Assembly: GCF_021155765.1 (NCBI RefSeq)
Contig: NC_060105.1
Location: 5,888,001 to 5,952,000, forward strand
Source of the DNA: Diprion similis
Taxonomy: Eukaryota; Arthropoda; Insecta; Hymenoptera; Diprionidae
Length of the DNA: 64,000 bases
Direction of reading: 5' to 3'
Positions 1-13,913 of this stretch are shown one piece after another. The position numbers and the translations under genes were made by a program. How positions within the stretch are numbered: the stretch's first letter is position 1; the number at the start of each line of letters is the position of its first letter. The notes below the pieces were generated by a model. That model made no database searches. It had not been told where the DNA came from and worked only from the letters and a program-made list of their open reading frames with translations.

Positions 1-3000
1 GACTTCAGCAAAATACCGAAGTTACGAAGGTCGAGCCTGTATCGTAACCGCCAATTAGAACACCCCGGGTGTGATTTTAATTGAGGGTTTCCTCGGTCAT
101 AAATCTCCCGACGATTTTTCAAGCTGTACGCTACAACGATCCAACTCCAGAGGTCAGCTTCTAGCAATTTTAATAAGTCCCTTAATATATCCTCGTCAAG
201 AGTTGCGGAAAATGGTTTCCTTTTCATACTCGAGGTATGCAGAGCTTGCGCATAATCCTCATCTTATCATTCGAGTAATTCTTTATAGGTATGCAAGAAA
301 TGTCTCCTCCGTCCTGACTCTAGACAAAAGAAAAGAAACCATAGTTATAAAAGAAAGGTTATTTATTCCAAAGGATGCCCTAAGGCTGTACGAGTCTCTT
401 GATGATAACTGAGATCGTCGTTAAACCCCGTCCGAGCTTCTCGAAAGCAGGGACTCTACTCGTAAAAGCGCGACGACACCTCCTCGCCTCGAGCAAACCT
501 TGTAAATGTGTGCAAAAACATTGCTAATAACTCGTATGTAAATTCCTGATTTGTGCGTACGGGTGTGCAGCGTAATGATATTCGTTATTCAATTCATTAC
601 GGTGATGAACTTGCGCCGGCACCAGAGCTCGTAGTCCGCATTAGGTCCATCGTCTCCTCCGTTCGTCCATCTAATCCGTAATCCGGCACTGTGCACTTTC
701 AATATGGCGGTTGACTTTTTTAAAATAAATCAAATAGTGTCCGATGGACTAGACTACGTAAGTTTGCAGAAGTCCACACTGAGCTGCTCTTCTATTTTTC
801 AAAATTAAGGTAGTAACGATACTGTAACATCATTACTTCGCATATTTTGGATCGTCTGAAATTTAATACATTCACATGTATTTTGAAATGCCAACTCTTT
901 GAAAGTCGTTTGGATATTGTAAAGTGATGATTTTTCTTCTTATGGTGTCGTTAAGTTAACGTTACACACTTGAGCCAACTTTCTTATATTTGCTCTACTT
1001 AATTCTTGCCAAGTTCAGATCGCCGATGCATGTCATTCCCGAGAATGACGAGCTTGATTTCATTCCTATCTCGATCCCTCGACGAGGCGGAGAACGAAGT
1101 GTTTCAGGTCGCTACTCACTACGGTATCCGATCAATTACCTACCCTTCAGTCATTGTATATACACTCGGGCGATTCGTTTGTTTTTACGAAACGGTTCCC
1201 CAGCTTGGAATACTGGGCTGAAAGCTATCAGAGGCACGGACTGGAAGAGTATCCTACGTAACGGCAAACCACATGGTGCACCACCTAGGAAGTGACTCTC
1301 TGGCACCTGCCTCGTCATCCTGCCCGGAGCCGCGGGACGGGATAGATAAAGCGAGAGAGAAGGAGAGAGAGGAGAAAATGGCGACGGGACTAATTTATGC
1401 CTCATTTACACCGTTTCATTGAACCGCGTTTGTGTGCTAGAGGTGCACGATTTTACGCCATTGAAGATCCTCATCTCTTCGGCTAACGCGTAACGAGTTG
1501 GAAATTTGCGCTTGCTTGAAAAATCTCGACCGTGACCTTCGCCTCCTCCTCCTCCTCCTCCTCCTCCTCCTCCTCCTCCTCCTCCTCCTTTTTCTTCTCT
1601 TCCTTCTTCACACGCTACTTGACTGGATGTCAATGTAACGCTTCTATACCTATGATTGCCAGATGGAATTTGCCAGCCTCAACTCGACGCTCGTGGAATC
1701 CGTGGTGAACTGACAATAAGCTGAGAGTAAAAAAAGTCATTGAATCAACTAAATGCGTGCGGTCACGGGCGGCAAAATAAACTTAAACTTCCGTCAATTC
1801 AGGATATGTTGGTCTGATGAAATGTTTAGTCGGACTATTTAAATCAACTTAACATTTTGCCATACCAATATATCTCGTTTTCATTAAGACACAAATGGAT
1901 ATTCATTTCGCTGCTCGCGATCGCTAATTTAAATAATTCAACGACTTTTTTTCTCACGGTTCGTGTATCAATTCTCACGGCTGATCATTGTTTAAATCAA
2001 ATTTCGAACTAAGGACTCCCAGGATCAACTCTCTATTTCCTCTACTCTATTACTGTATACGCAGTAGAAACGTATACTTTATAGCTGTATTATATTTGAT
2101 CGGTAGTCTTTTGCTGCGAGTAATGTGTAAGGGTAAATCATACTTTAATAATTCCGTAATAAAGTATCGTATACATATTAGTCATTTATTTCGAGTGCTC
2201 GTAATAAACTTTTCCCTTCAAGAGAGTTGAGTTACCTTTTAACCGTGTTATAGAAGTGAGCAAATCTTGTTTACAGCAAATCCACCGCGCGTTGAGTCGA
2301 ACCGTAGATATATTTATATTACACTTCCTAGAGTGATTCTAGAATATTGAAGTGAGATTCTTTCCGTCTTTATATATTAATATAAAACTGGATAAAAATT
2401 ACTTTTCTCGTTTTTCTTTTCCTACTCCAACGAACAAACGAACGTTGACGATCGTCAATGAAAACTGTAAATCTGTACACGAGACTTATTTTTCCCCACC
2501 CCACGTTTCGTCGTTCGAAATTGACAAGGATTTTCAATTTTCACGAATGATTGTGAAATTGAGCTAACTGTATACGGTATAAATATATAACATACGTCGT
2601 GCAAGTATTACAGTATTTTGCCTTCACACTCGGACGAGCCCACCTTGCCGCATGTCGCGCGATATCTCGGACGGGTAATTTTCATCAAAATTACAGATAG
2701 TTTGGCGCCCTTCCGAAGTGCAGGGCCTGCAGGGGCAGCGAGTAAGCGATGAGATACACAAGCGCCTTGTACCTTTTGCCCTCCCTCTCTCCCTTCCTTC
2801 CCTTTCCTTTCCTTGCCTTTCCTTTCCTTTCGCCTTCCCTTTACCAACAACGCACCTTATGCATACGTGTCTGTGAAAGGAGGAGAATCGTTGCCGGAGC
2901 TCACGCGCGTCCTCAGCGTTCCGCACGGCTTGCGGCACACGCCGAAAACCCGGCAGGTTCATCCGCAGGATACGTTATTAGACCCATTAACATACTCAAC

Positions 3001-4528
3001 CGTGTTCCCTGCCCTTTCCCCCCTAATTAACCGGCGAACTGCACGAGCGTGTATCGCGTTTAATTCTCGGCCACGCGAGCTGGCGGACACTGACTATTTT
3101 TTTTCTTTTTTCTTTTTTTTTTTAATTTTTTGTTTTTGTTTTTCTAAGTTTTGTTTGAGAAAATTCGTCGGTAAGTTGACGAAGAAATCGATCCCCGATG
3201 ATTGAACGTTGCTGTTGAAATTAGATATTCTCAACGAGATACAGAAACGAGATCTCTTGTCATTCGCGTGCAGCAGGCATGCAGCGTCTTTTTCCCTCCG
3301 GATATGATCTTCTCTCGACGTTTTTTGTTTGTTTTTTTTTTCTGTTGTTTTTTATTTTTTCATCCTTTCAAAATAATTCGTCCTTGTAACGAGTTTTTCG
3401 ACACTGCCACCGACGCCGCCGCATATAATTCACCGCGTGTTGGATAATAATAAAATTCTCCCCTTGAAATTCTAATGAGCCTTGGTGAGGCTCGTTTTGA
3501 CCGTTACATTTACGCGCGCCCTGCAGTTCGTTTTGAACGACGAGTCGAGGGCAACGACGCAGGTTGTCTGCGTACGTATATTATTATTATTGTTATTGTT
3601 ATTATTATTATTACTATGTAAAAAGTAGCCATTTTTCATTTATCTCACAAAATCTACCCCTCGTAGATATTTAATGCACACACAGGCTCTATACGGCAAA
3701 TTACACCTTCTCTAGGCGCGTTCACGGGGAAATTGGAGACCGGAGAAACGAAGTTGGACACAAAAAAAAAGAAAACAAAAAAAAAAAAAGAAAAAATCAA
3801 ACGTGCAAGTCACGCGGGCGGAAAAGACGCATTATGTTTTTCTGACCATGCAGATTAATATTATTTTTATTATTATTGTTGTTATGGTTATTATCATCAC
3901 CATCGTCATCATCGTCATCATCATTTTCATCTTCGAAAAGGAGCTAGAAAATATTAACTTACACAACAGCAGAGGATTTGCTCAAGGCAGAAAATTTCTG
4001 TACGCAGCGAAGCGCCTAGTCACTCGGGTGTAACAAGCCGATTGTTTCGGTGTAATATCACTACAATCGGTAAGAACGGAAAGCTGAACGTAGAGTACGC
4101 AAGAGCTTTTCTTTTCCTGAAATAAATCTAACCCCGGCACGCGCTGCTCTTATACGTACCTATAATATGTGGAATTATTAGGCATTCCAGCCCTAAACTT
4201 TCTTTGCTTGCTTGTAGTTTCTAAACCAAAAGCTTACTCGCTACCATCTTGGTATCAAGGTTTTCGGTTTTCAACAATGAATCCGTGGGGAAAATTTGAA
4301 GCCAGTCGATTGGTGCTATTCGTTGAAAAATTAGATTTTTCAGTTTTTTAGAGAAGTAAAAATCAAACCCGTGGTTCAAAAAATCTAAAACGCATGAAAT
4401 AGACGAAATGACTTGAAAAAAAAAATAAAAAAAATGTGGAATTCTTTACACGTAGGTATATTACCTGCCTCGGCAAAATATATTTTTCCACTAAAAATGA
4501 AAAGCAAAAAGTGAAAGAAAATGAAAAG

Positions 4529-4559
<31 letters not shown>

Positions 4560-5595
4560 AAATTTGGGCCTGAGAAAACTCTCTGGTTAGCGGGTACTTT
4601 TCTGGCACCCAATGAAGAACGCGAGCCAAGAGCTTAGGTATAAGGTATGTGTCGAGATACCTTGTGGAAATGTTTACGAGCCTCTCGGCACCGTAACCGA
4701 CCTTTGAAGGGTCGGCGTTGGCGTTCCTGCACCCCGATCGATTTCAAAGTACCATTTCGGTCCAGTTAACCGCCACCCAGGCGTGGCTAATGACTCGTAA
4801 ATTGGTTGCCCCTCGTCCCTGGCGCCCCTCGCTCCAATTCCTGAATATCAAATTTACGGGGGAGCGGGGAGAAAACAATAAAACAAACTATTCTCTTTCT
4901 CGTATCGTTTATCCTTTATTATTTTCATTATTTTCATCTCTTTTCCGGTAGTTACTGTCAATTTTGAGTAACTAGATACGACGCGCTTCATTGCTTTCCG
5001 CATTCCGTGCGCAGGCTTCAATTTGCCAACCACATTTACAACACCGTGTACTTTGAGTTTTCACTAATATTGCAAACTTGTGCGAAAATTTTTTTGCAAT
5101 TAGTTCGCGCCGATCCGTCGGCTCTCTATGGTCAATAATAAAAATGACGAATCGGTGAGCGTTATTCCCGCGCGCTACGGAACGAAGATGCGAATAGCGT
5201 AATGAATGTGAAATATGAAATATGGCCGAAGGTTAATCGATAACCTGTCAGTAAATTCCCCCTGCGATTCCGTATCTAAACCTGTACTTTTATACATACT
5301 CCTGCGCGTATATACGTGCGATTTCATGTACGCTACACAACGGAGAAACCGATGTGACGTAGATTAAATATGTCTATTCTCGATGCCTGTAACAGTACAT
5401 TACGCTCTGTGTTAAGAAGAGAAGCTTCCTAGTCAGTGCGGCGGGTAAACCTTGCCACCAACCATGCTAACCCATCGAATTTAATAATCCCTGGTAGAAA
5501 TCGTGACTTACAGTCTTCTCGAATTTATCGCTTCGAATTGCGAGAGAAGAAAAGTAGCTCAAGGAATTGAAAAAATTTTCATTCGCAGCGAAAGC
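1..5595. other. Gene-free stretch with simple repeats
   Basis: I see no exon that I can match to a known protein in this stretch. Open frames here are short, lack convincing splice signals and are mostly driven by low-complexity sequence. It holds a CCT microsatellite (1542-1589), C/T-rich runs near 2765-2835, T-runs near 3097-3140 and 3320-3362, TTA/TTG repeats near 3580-3612, an ATC/GTC-type repeat near 3850-3940 and an A-run near 4530-4556. It is probably intergenic or intronic. Confidence 0.5.
1542..1589. repeat. (CCT)16 microsatellite
   Basis: An uninterrupted CCT trinucleotide tract of about 48 bp. On the minus strand it creates a poly-glycine open frame, which is an artefact of the repeat. 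Confidence 0.95.
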
Positions 5596-5599
5596 ACGT

Positions 5600-6095
5600 T
5601 ATTTAAGTATTTTTGAGCCGAAGGGATCCGATTATGACCATAAAAAGTTATTTTACATACAGATTTTTAGTTCTCGATGTTGACGGATTTTTAATCATTT
5701 TCTAAAATGACGTCATTAAACAAACTATCGACTACTTTCTTTGGGTTGAAATTTTCTTTAAAAAAATATGAAGTAATAAGATTTTTAAGTCCGAATAGGC
5801 AATTTCAAGAATTACCGAGTTACTTTTCTAATATAAGCTTCAGTTATACTGTACTACATTAAATTACATTGAATTGGTAATTCTCAAAATTACGTATTCG
5901 CAGGTGAAAATAGTCATTTTCAGTGTTTTTAAAAAGAAAAATGCATCCTGATTAACGAAAATGATAGTTTCTTCTGTAACGCCATTTTAGAAAATGATGA
6001 AAAATTCTTCAACTTCGAGGGCTCAAGACCATACGAATGCGTGGAAAGTATAAACTTTATAGTAATAATGGGATCTTGACGTAAAAAATACTCAC
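5600..6095. repeat. Imperfect inverted-repeat (foldback or MITE-like) element
   Basis: Two arms of roughly 215 bp are imperfect reverse complements around a loop of about 55 bp. Anchors: ATCATTTTCTAAAATG at 5694-5709 recurs inverted and perfectly at 5983-5998, and AGAATTACC at 5809-5817 recurs inverted at 5876-5884. Outer arm sequence (AGTATTTTT near 5606 and its inverted partner near 6084-6091, plus GATCC-like blocks inside them) continues the pairing with mismatches and small gaps. There is no coding capacity and I could not fix a target-site duplication. It is most likely a degraded foldback or MITE. A transcribed long hairpin is the alternative. Confidence 0.75.
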
Positions 6096-6262
6096 CTTAC
6101 ACACCCAAAAACATTGAAGCACTTCATGACGCCATTACGCGATTTTTGGCAATTGGGTGGTTAAATCCGACCGTTGGGAATACATCGCTGACCATTTCTG
6201 GCGTTAATGTCTCCTCCTTTTTCCTAAATTCTCATTCCTAACGTGTCCTTTATCTGCGCAGG

Positions 6263-6312
6263 TAGAACGAGAACGAGAACGAGACCGAGAACGAGACCGA
6301 GAACGAGAGCGA
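6263..6312. repeat. GAACGA/GACCGA hexamer repeat
   Basis: About eight tandem copies of the hexamers GAACGA and GACCGA. On the minus strand the repeat reads as an Arg-Ser run in an open frame, but there is no SR-protein context around it. Confidence 0.85.
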
Positions 6313-8776
6313 AGTCTATACGAGCCATAGGGAACTACTACATACAGAAGGACGAAGGTATGTAGAACATGCGTGGGGATAATAGATGGACATGAATGTA
6401 ATGCAGGGGTTGAGGAGTCACGTCGGTATAGTATGGTAGTCATCACGGGCCGAAGTGCGAGGGACCATCGAAAGGTTGTGTCGCGTGCCGTTTTGCTCCG
6501 GTGGTTTTAAAGAGGGCCAACCATTTCCTCGCACATGACTCTCTCGACGGCTGCTGTTGCTGTTGTTGTTGTTGTTGCTGCTGCTTACGATTCCAATTCC
6601 AATGCGAGTCCTGCATGGCACGCGGCCCGAAACGGGAAACGGGAACCAGGGAAGCGTTCCTCGAATCCTCTTGCTTCTCTTCTTCCCCCGTTACCAACCA
6701 TCCGGCATGGATATGCATTATATACACCTAGCTCATGTGTAACGTACATACGTATCACGATATGTGTATACCTACCTACCTCTACCTCTACCTGCCATGC
6801 CGGTCTGCCTGAGTGTCTGCCTGTAGCGCAGGCACATACTTTCGGTACGAAACGTCGAGACCGTAAACCGAGTCCCACCTCTGGGTGACACGTGCCGCCA
6901 CGCGACCGGATTCGAGGGAATTAACCGGCTGGAAAGAAGCCTAGAAGGAAGCTCTCTATTCATTCTCACCTTGATTGTTAATTGCGAAATACCGCTCGAC
7001 GGGTGGCAAATTTATTTACGTTATTTTTCCAGTTTTTTTTTTTTTTTTTATTTTTTTTTATTTTCACCAAGTTTCAGGGAGGCTGATTTATCCGTGTTTA
7101 TATTATTTATTCATTTTTTTCTTACAAATCTCGTCCAGTCAGACGGAATTTATCGGTAACCCGTTAATCTTACTTTTAAATAGAAATTAACTAACGACGG
7201 ATATTATATCTGTAATTATAAGTTTCGATGGCGTGATAGTTTTACGAGAAATTTTAGTTGAACTGGAAATTGCGTTCTCTTCTTAGAGAAATGGAAAAAT
7301 CGCACAAATTGTTTCTGATCGAGCCGTCGCCCCCCTCTCCCCCCCTCCCCCAACACCTTCTCTAAAATGATAAATTTCATTTACTAAATGATGGGCGAAG
7401 GACTGAAGGGGAGCACGTGCGGTCGTTTTGAGATATGATACTTTCAGAGGCCGTGTATACCTACATACAAAGAATTATTGTTGAAACAATTTTCCGGTTC
7501 GTTGCCGCCATTGCGAGACGAGATATTTTGCCGTTTGTCTCGTAACTAGTAATTATACTGTATACATATACCTACATGTTAAGCTAGGGAGTTGGAAAAA
7601 GCTGGACAGACTTTTTACCGATGCGACGCGGCATCACGAAGAAGCAAAAATTTGTACCTTCGTTGGACGATCCGGTGCAAAAATAATTACATTGATTCCT
7701 TTGTGTCGTTCTTCGAGTATAAATTCGTGATTGTCGATTTGTATCATTACAAGAATGTACCATAGATTATGGTAAAATGGACTAACTCGAATCTGAAATT
7801 TCCGAACATGTCCTGTATTTCGTTAGCGAGGTTTCTTATAACCGTTCGAAACGAAAAGCAAAGCACAAAAGAAAAAGAAATAAAAAAGAAAAGAAATTGG
7901 CCCATAATTTTTGAAGTTTTGTTGTTTGCCTGTAGTTTTTAGAAACGAACCTTTTTCTCGCTCGACTAATGGAATTTCGGTGTAAATTTTCCCGGCAATT
8001 CTCTAGGCGACAACATTACCGATACTTAGTATAGAAAGAGCCTTTGGTTCGAGGCGTTAACGAAACTGTTTTCAGCTTTGTCAGAAGCGCCTGCAGGACT
8101 CGATCCGCTTGTCCCAGGTAAATTGAACTGGTCTTCAATTATCGTCGGAACAACGTGAAGTTAACGGTGTCACCTTTCGTGACTTTTTTCAAGAAATCGT
8201 CACTCGAGTCACTTTTTCGGTCGTAATTGAGATTCGTGCATAAAAAATTTCTTATTTTAGTATTAGAATATTTTTGGTAAGAAAATCAGGGTCAGATTGA
8301 CCTCGGAAAATTATCAGGACGATCCTCTCTGTGTGGCTGGTAGTTCGTAACGTCTGAAAAAAAAAAGAACTTGTCGCTCTTGAGGTTTTCAATTGTTTTT
8401 ACCGCAGCCCTGTACAGCCAATAAAATATTAAATTGATGATTACGGGAGGCCGATTCTTGATTCAGAGCCGTAAATTAGAGGGCTCGATGACGTGTCTGA
8501 GGGTGGATACCGCCGCTTAGGGGTCGATCCTGCAGCCACATGGCACGAGGCCGGAGTCAGCCGCCTCCTTAACAAGCGAACCGTGGATTCCCGATTGGCC
8601 GGCCGGCTTGCACGGTTTGTGCCTCCGGAAACCTCCGTGTACGCAGTCGAACCCACACAAACGGGGCCCGACGAACAAAAGTGTCATCTGTTGCATCGGT
8701 TACATTCGACCTCGATGCCTGCCGTGCCGGGGTTCGCGGCTAACGTTAATCGCGCTTTTACGGGGGTCGAAACACC

Positions 8777-8804
8777 GGGGATGGGGATGGGGGTGGGGAT
8801 GGGG
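8777..8804 (+). repeat. GGGGAT repeat, G-quadruplex motif
   Basis: Five runs of four or five G separated by AT or T within 28 bp on the plus strand. This satisfies the usual four-run, short-loop G-quadruplex definition. Confidence 0.85.
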
Positions 8805-11800
8805 AAAAAGCTCGGGGCTCGTGCGACGCTCGGTACCTTATAGCTGTCAATTTTATTGCTCGGCAACTGCAAATTACGAAACTTATATACGCTATGCAGG
8901 ATGGGGGATGAAGGATTGGATAAGGGGTGTCAGCTTTTGCTATTGTAATGATTGCCTCGTCGGTTTGACGAACTTTGTAGATAATCGGAAATCAATCCGT
9001 TTTTTCCCTTATACTTCTATCACTTTCAACAGTTGTAGAAGTGCATCGAGTATTTGACGAATCATGTGAAACGAGGTAGATCGAACAGGCGTTTTCATCT
9101 CATTGCCAAACGTGCGACAAGCTTTCAAGCGCACAATTTGAGTAGAGTTGAATATGCGGCTACATTTCGAGATCGGATTGACGCGAAAGCGCTGATATTT
9201 TCATTGCGAATAATAACGTGTCGTAGGTACTCCTGCATTTAGGGGATTAAAAACCGACGGTATCTTTCGATCGCGATAACTTGGAAGCTTGCATTTTTTA
9301 CACCTCCAATGGACCGTACACTTTGGTATTTGATGTTAACTTCAACTTGATACTTTTACACGTCCTCGAGGAAAAAAGGATCTCGACAGATGGACAACAA
9401 AGTGATCCTACAGGGATCCCTGAAAAGTAGTAAGAAGTACGAATACGTATACCGCATATAGAAATAATACATTTGCTAAAATCATTTCAGTTTGCAACCT
9501 GCCCTCAAAGGCTGCGGTCGCGAGTCTGTGTCGAGAAGTGCACTGATTGTAGTAATATTGTTCTAATTGTAAGCTTATGCCACGCTGGTATATCGACCGC
9601 ATTCAAAGTAGCGCATCGGCTCATCATCGTCGTTGGTAAAAATTGCGTTATTACATATCTCGGAGTATAGGTATTGTGATCGACTGCACGCGTTGTCCAT
9701 TCCATATGATCTACATTTAGGGTGAAAAACTTCTATCGTCCGCGACGTCCAGACCTTGAGAATATCACATGCAACATCACACATCCTTTTCACAAAAGTC
9801 TCGGATGCGGACGATTAAATGGTGCAACTTCTGAGAATCGTACTACACACCTATACAGCATTGATGTAACAAAAGTTTGCCTTGTCGAATGGTTTTATGA
9901 AAGGATAGAGTTTTTTTCACCTCGTAATTCTTTCCTCGCGTTATACAATCACGTAAATCTAATTTAGTCGTTGCGGCACGATCCGATCGTCTAACCTAAC
10001 TCTCTTTCGGAATCCCCTCCCTCCTCCTCCCATCTCTCTCTCTCTCATTCTCTCTCTCACTGCACCTGTGTTCTATAACTACCCCGGAGTACGTGTCTCG
10101 CCCCTCGATCCCGCAATGATACTCGATTCTCGTTCCGCTTCTCCTCAAGTCACGAAGGTCTGCACAGTAGTCTGATGCTCCTGGAAAGGCCGCGCCGGTG
10201 CTGCACAGCAACCGAAACTTGACAATGAGATTAATCGCTGTAGGTAGGTATTATTGTCTTCTTTGCCACCACCGTCCATGCCAATGGCAAACTTGCTGCG
10301 CCATCGCCGATACCTCAAAGATACTATATATGTATATATAGTATAGGTGTGTGTGTGTATATATAACACTATATATATATATATATATAGAATTCTATAT
10401 CGAGGTATCAAAGGAAAGAACCGCAATTTTCTCAACTCCAACTCCACACCTGTTCAGCATATTTCTGACGGGACGCGTGCCCAGTGATAATATACTATTA
10501 CGCAATGATACGATACGCTCGTCATACTGCAGCCACGCCGGAATAGCGAAAGGTTCGAGATCAACGTTCGGCAACGTTACTTCGACTATATCACATGTAC
10601 GTTGTATGTACACTGGACTGTACAAAGAATAGTCGGATATTTGGTTTTTTTTTTTTTTTTTGTCAAAATTCAAATTGAATTAAACTATCGTTCGAAATTA
10701 CGAAAGAAAGATACTTCCTTACTGTCCAAGTTTCAACTCTTAGTATCAATATTTAGGTGTCCCATTTAAACAAAATGGGAAATTTTATTTTTTCTTTCAT
10801 CTTGGAATTTCACAATTCGTCGACGCTTTGGCGTACTTACTGATAAGACCTAATTTACGCTCTCAAAATTTATTTAAGGTTCTGAAATACCTTTTGACCT
10901 TAAATATCGAACTCACAATTTGTGTTCAACCGCAAACAAGGTAGCAGGAAGGGGAAGGCATTAATGAGCATTATTGTACACATAATATTGGCGCCATGGA
11001 GGTACAGGGTGTTTTGGAAAGAACTCGTCGTCGAGTTGATATCTTCGTTCAAAGACGGCAGACGACAGTTACATTTCGTTCCATTCCTTTTTCTTTTCTT
11101 TTTTAACGATCGACCCTTTTCCACACGGTATCGCTGTTTAATTCTCTTCTCTTTCTTTTCATTCAGTGAAACTGTGTTCATTCGGCACAAGTGAATGGAT
11201 GTAGTTATCTTTTGATCTCAGGCCTCTTTGTTTCTGCAACTCGGAATTTATAGATATATTCATTGTCTTCCATAAGTCGCTGGGAGATGATAATCCGTAT
11301 ATTATATATTGTGCATGTAGATATATATATATATATATGTGTATGCAGCTAACCAGAGACATATGTGTGTTATACTGCACGGTGTTACATACCTATCAAT
11401 TGACTTGTACATAATATGCGGCATATGTTCCATAGTTCTTTTGTCGGTGACTTTTTATCACGCGCATTAAAGGAAAATAAGAAAGGAACTAACTCCTTGT
11501 TCAGAGGTGTTATTAGGCTAATATAAGGTTACCCCCTATGCAACTTCACATGCTGCACTTTTATTCTATCCTATACATACATATATAGTATTGTATATAC
11601 GTATATACATATATATATATATACGTATACATATACACATATTGTAATATAACTTGAAGGATTATCCCGCAGCTGATAATCGTTTCGCAAATACTGGTAA
11701 TAAATAAAGTGCATTTATACTAGGTACATGTATCTGCATTAATTTCCTCAGATCTCTAATCAAAATGCGTCTAATCTGCGGTAACTACATTATCTCCATA

Positions 11801-11870
11801 TTAATATGCGATGATGAACTTTTGTTAACATTTCCTCGTGTTGGTATGCTAGTGTGACTTGTCTATTCAT

Positions 11871-11901
<31 letters not shown>

Positions 11902-13887
11902 TTTCTCTCTTTTTTCTCTCTTTTTTCTTTCACCTACCTACAATTCTCGCATCCAGACGTCGTCGGTGCGGTTCGCAAAATTCCGGCGAGACGTCGTCGT
12001 CGCGTACGTCAGTTTTGGCGGTCGCCGTTATCCCCCGGGGAAGAGACGCGTTTCACTCCTAATTCGAGCCCCACTTACCATCCCAGAAGTCCACCCACGT
12101 CTCAATTATTTTCAACACGCAACCGTGGAATGTTCGGGAAACCGTATTACGGTGTCTCTCGACGGCTTTTTTATATTTATGCTACCGCGTTTAGCAGACG
12201 ACACATAAATTAAACTTTTTTTTGTTTTTCTTCTTTTTATCGGATGCATTCGCGAAGAATTTGACGAGACTCTCGGAACGAAAGGAAAAGATTTCCAATA
12301 CATTGTACAACCGAGGAATTACGGATAACTGATTTTTAAACTAATTAGCAATTTTATTCTTTCGACGGAATTTTTTCAAACCAACCTTCGTATGATCTGC
12401 ATCTCACCTGAAACGGCGTGGATCGAAACGATTTGAATGATCGTCGTTCACCGCGGTTAATTGGCCGAAGTTGGCCTCTGGGGATCGCGAAGTTGATGTA
12501 TATACATGTATATATACATACGTAGGTATATACGTAGGCGATAATAATCGCCGACCGATAGATGAAAAATGAAAGTAATACCTGCCTACCTACCTACCTG
12601 CCGGTATTATTTCCTTGGCTAGCCGATCACGTCAGATCACGTTTTCTCCGATGTTTGTAAGTTGAAAAGAACGCGTTCCATACGCGTTGGCCCTTAGAGA
12701 GTCATTATATACCGCATGAATCAACTTTATTTCAATTTCCTATAATGCACGTCAAACCAGAGCGAGACATGATTTATCGGGCTGCAGGTTTACTCCGCAG
12801 TGTTTTTCTCTTTCATCGATGAAGCGTATTAATTACGATATTATTATATATATAGATATATGTGTACATTTATAGTGAACTTTTACCCGGAAAATTCCCG
12901 TTCAAACTAGATCGTTATATGAATTATTGTATCTACCTTATAATCGTGTTTTGTATTCTCCTGTAGGTGTGTAAAAAATTGAGAACGCCTGAAGCACGTG
13001 CAGGTATAATTATAAACAAATGCAATTAATTTTGTAAACTCGTGTACAAACGGATCTAAAATTGAGTCATCAGCCGACGACGTACCAGTAGCAACAGGAG
13101 CAGCAGCGGAAAAAGGCAAATAGCCGAAAGGAAAATCTGTTGGCATTTTCGAGTGATCGGCGAGCCGAAGTAATTAAATTCCTACTGGATCAGCCGGATC
13201 GTTTCGGCTCTTCCGCTTAGCCCCGATATTTTGCCCCTTGGCACGGAAGTGGGGAGTCTAGATTGGGGCTAATTAAGTTTTTCATTGATCCGTGTAGCTC
13301 ACGACCTGCCGCAGTAGGGAGAATTCAAGTAAAAACGATAAAAGAAAAAAGTAAAAAAAAAAGAGGGAAGTGAAACACGATAAACTTCGGTAAGATTATA
13401 CATCATGATAGATATATGCAGAACGTATATGCATTATATCCCGGGTGCAATTTTTCTTACCTCCCATTTCGTGAGATTATAAATTATAAAGATGGGCGAA
13501 ACGAAGAGGCTGCACTTCGGCGCCGTCATTCCGGAGGATGAAGGAAACCGATAATGACCCTCGTAAAATTGCGCTGTGTTGTTCTTTTTTTTTGTCTCTT
13601 GTCTCTTTCACGTTTTGTCCCCGAGGATCTCGAGTCTAAATTCTAAAAGACCTTTGCTGCGACCAAGGACCTTAAGGCCATCGTTAATTGCTCGGAAAGA
13701 TAAGGTGAGAAACGTCGAACAGGCTTCTGGATGTTTGTTCGAAGACTTATTGACAGAAAACGGTAGCCTGTGGTGTTTTTTTTTTTTTTTTTTTGTTCCT
13801 CCCTTTCCTTGGAGGGAAAAAATGGCGGCAGAACAATGCGTGGTTCTACGGTAACAGATATATTGGCACCGTTGTGAACGGGACAGA

Positions 13888-13913
13888 AAGAGAGAGAGAG
13901 AGAGAGAGAGAGA
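13888..13913. repeat. (AG)n microsatellite
   Basis: A pure AG dinucleotide tract of about 26 bp. Confidence 0.95.

Noticed and set aside
1406..1633. Poly-glycine protein on the minus strand
   Set aside because: Translation of the CCT microsatellite.
6204..6446. Arg-Ser repeat protein on the minus strand, resembling an SR protein
   Set aside because: The RS run is only the GAACGA hexamer repeat; there is no RNA-recognition motif nearby.
12907..13146. 79-codon minus-strand open frame
   Set aside because: Part of the frame has protein-like composition, but no family match and no matching splice sites were found.
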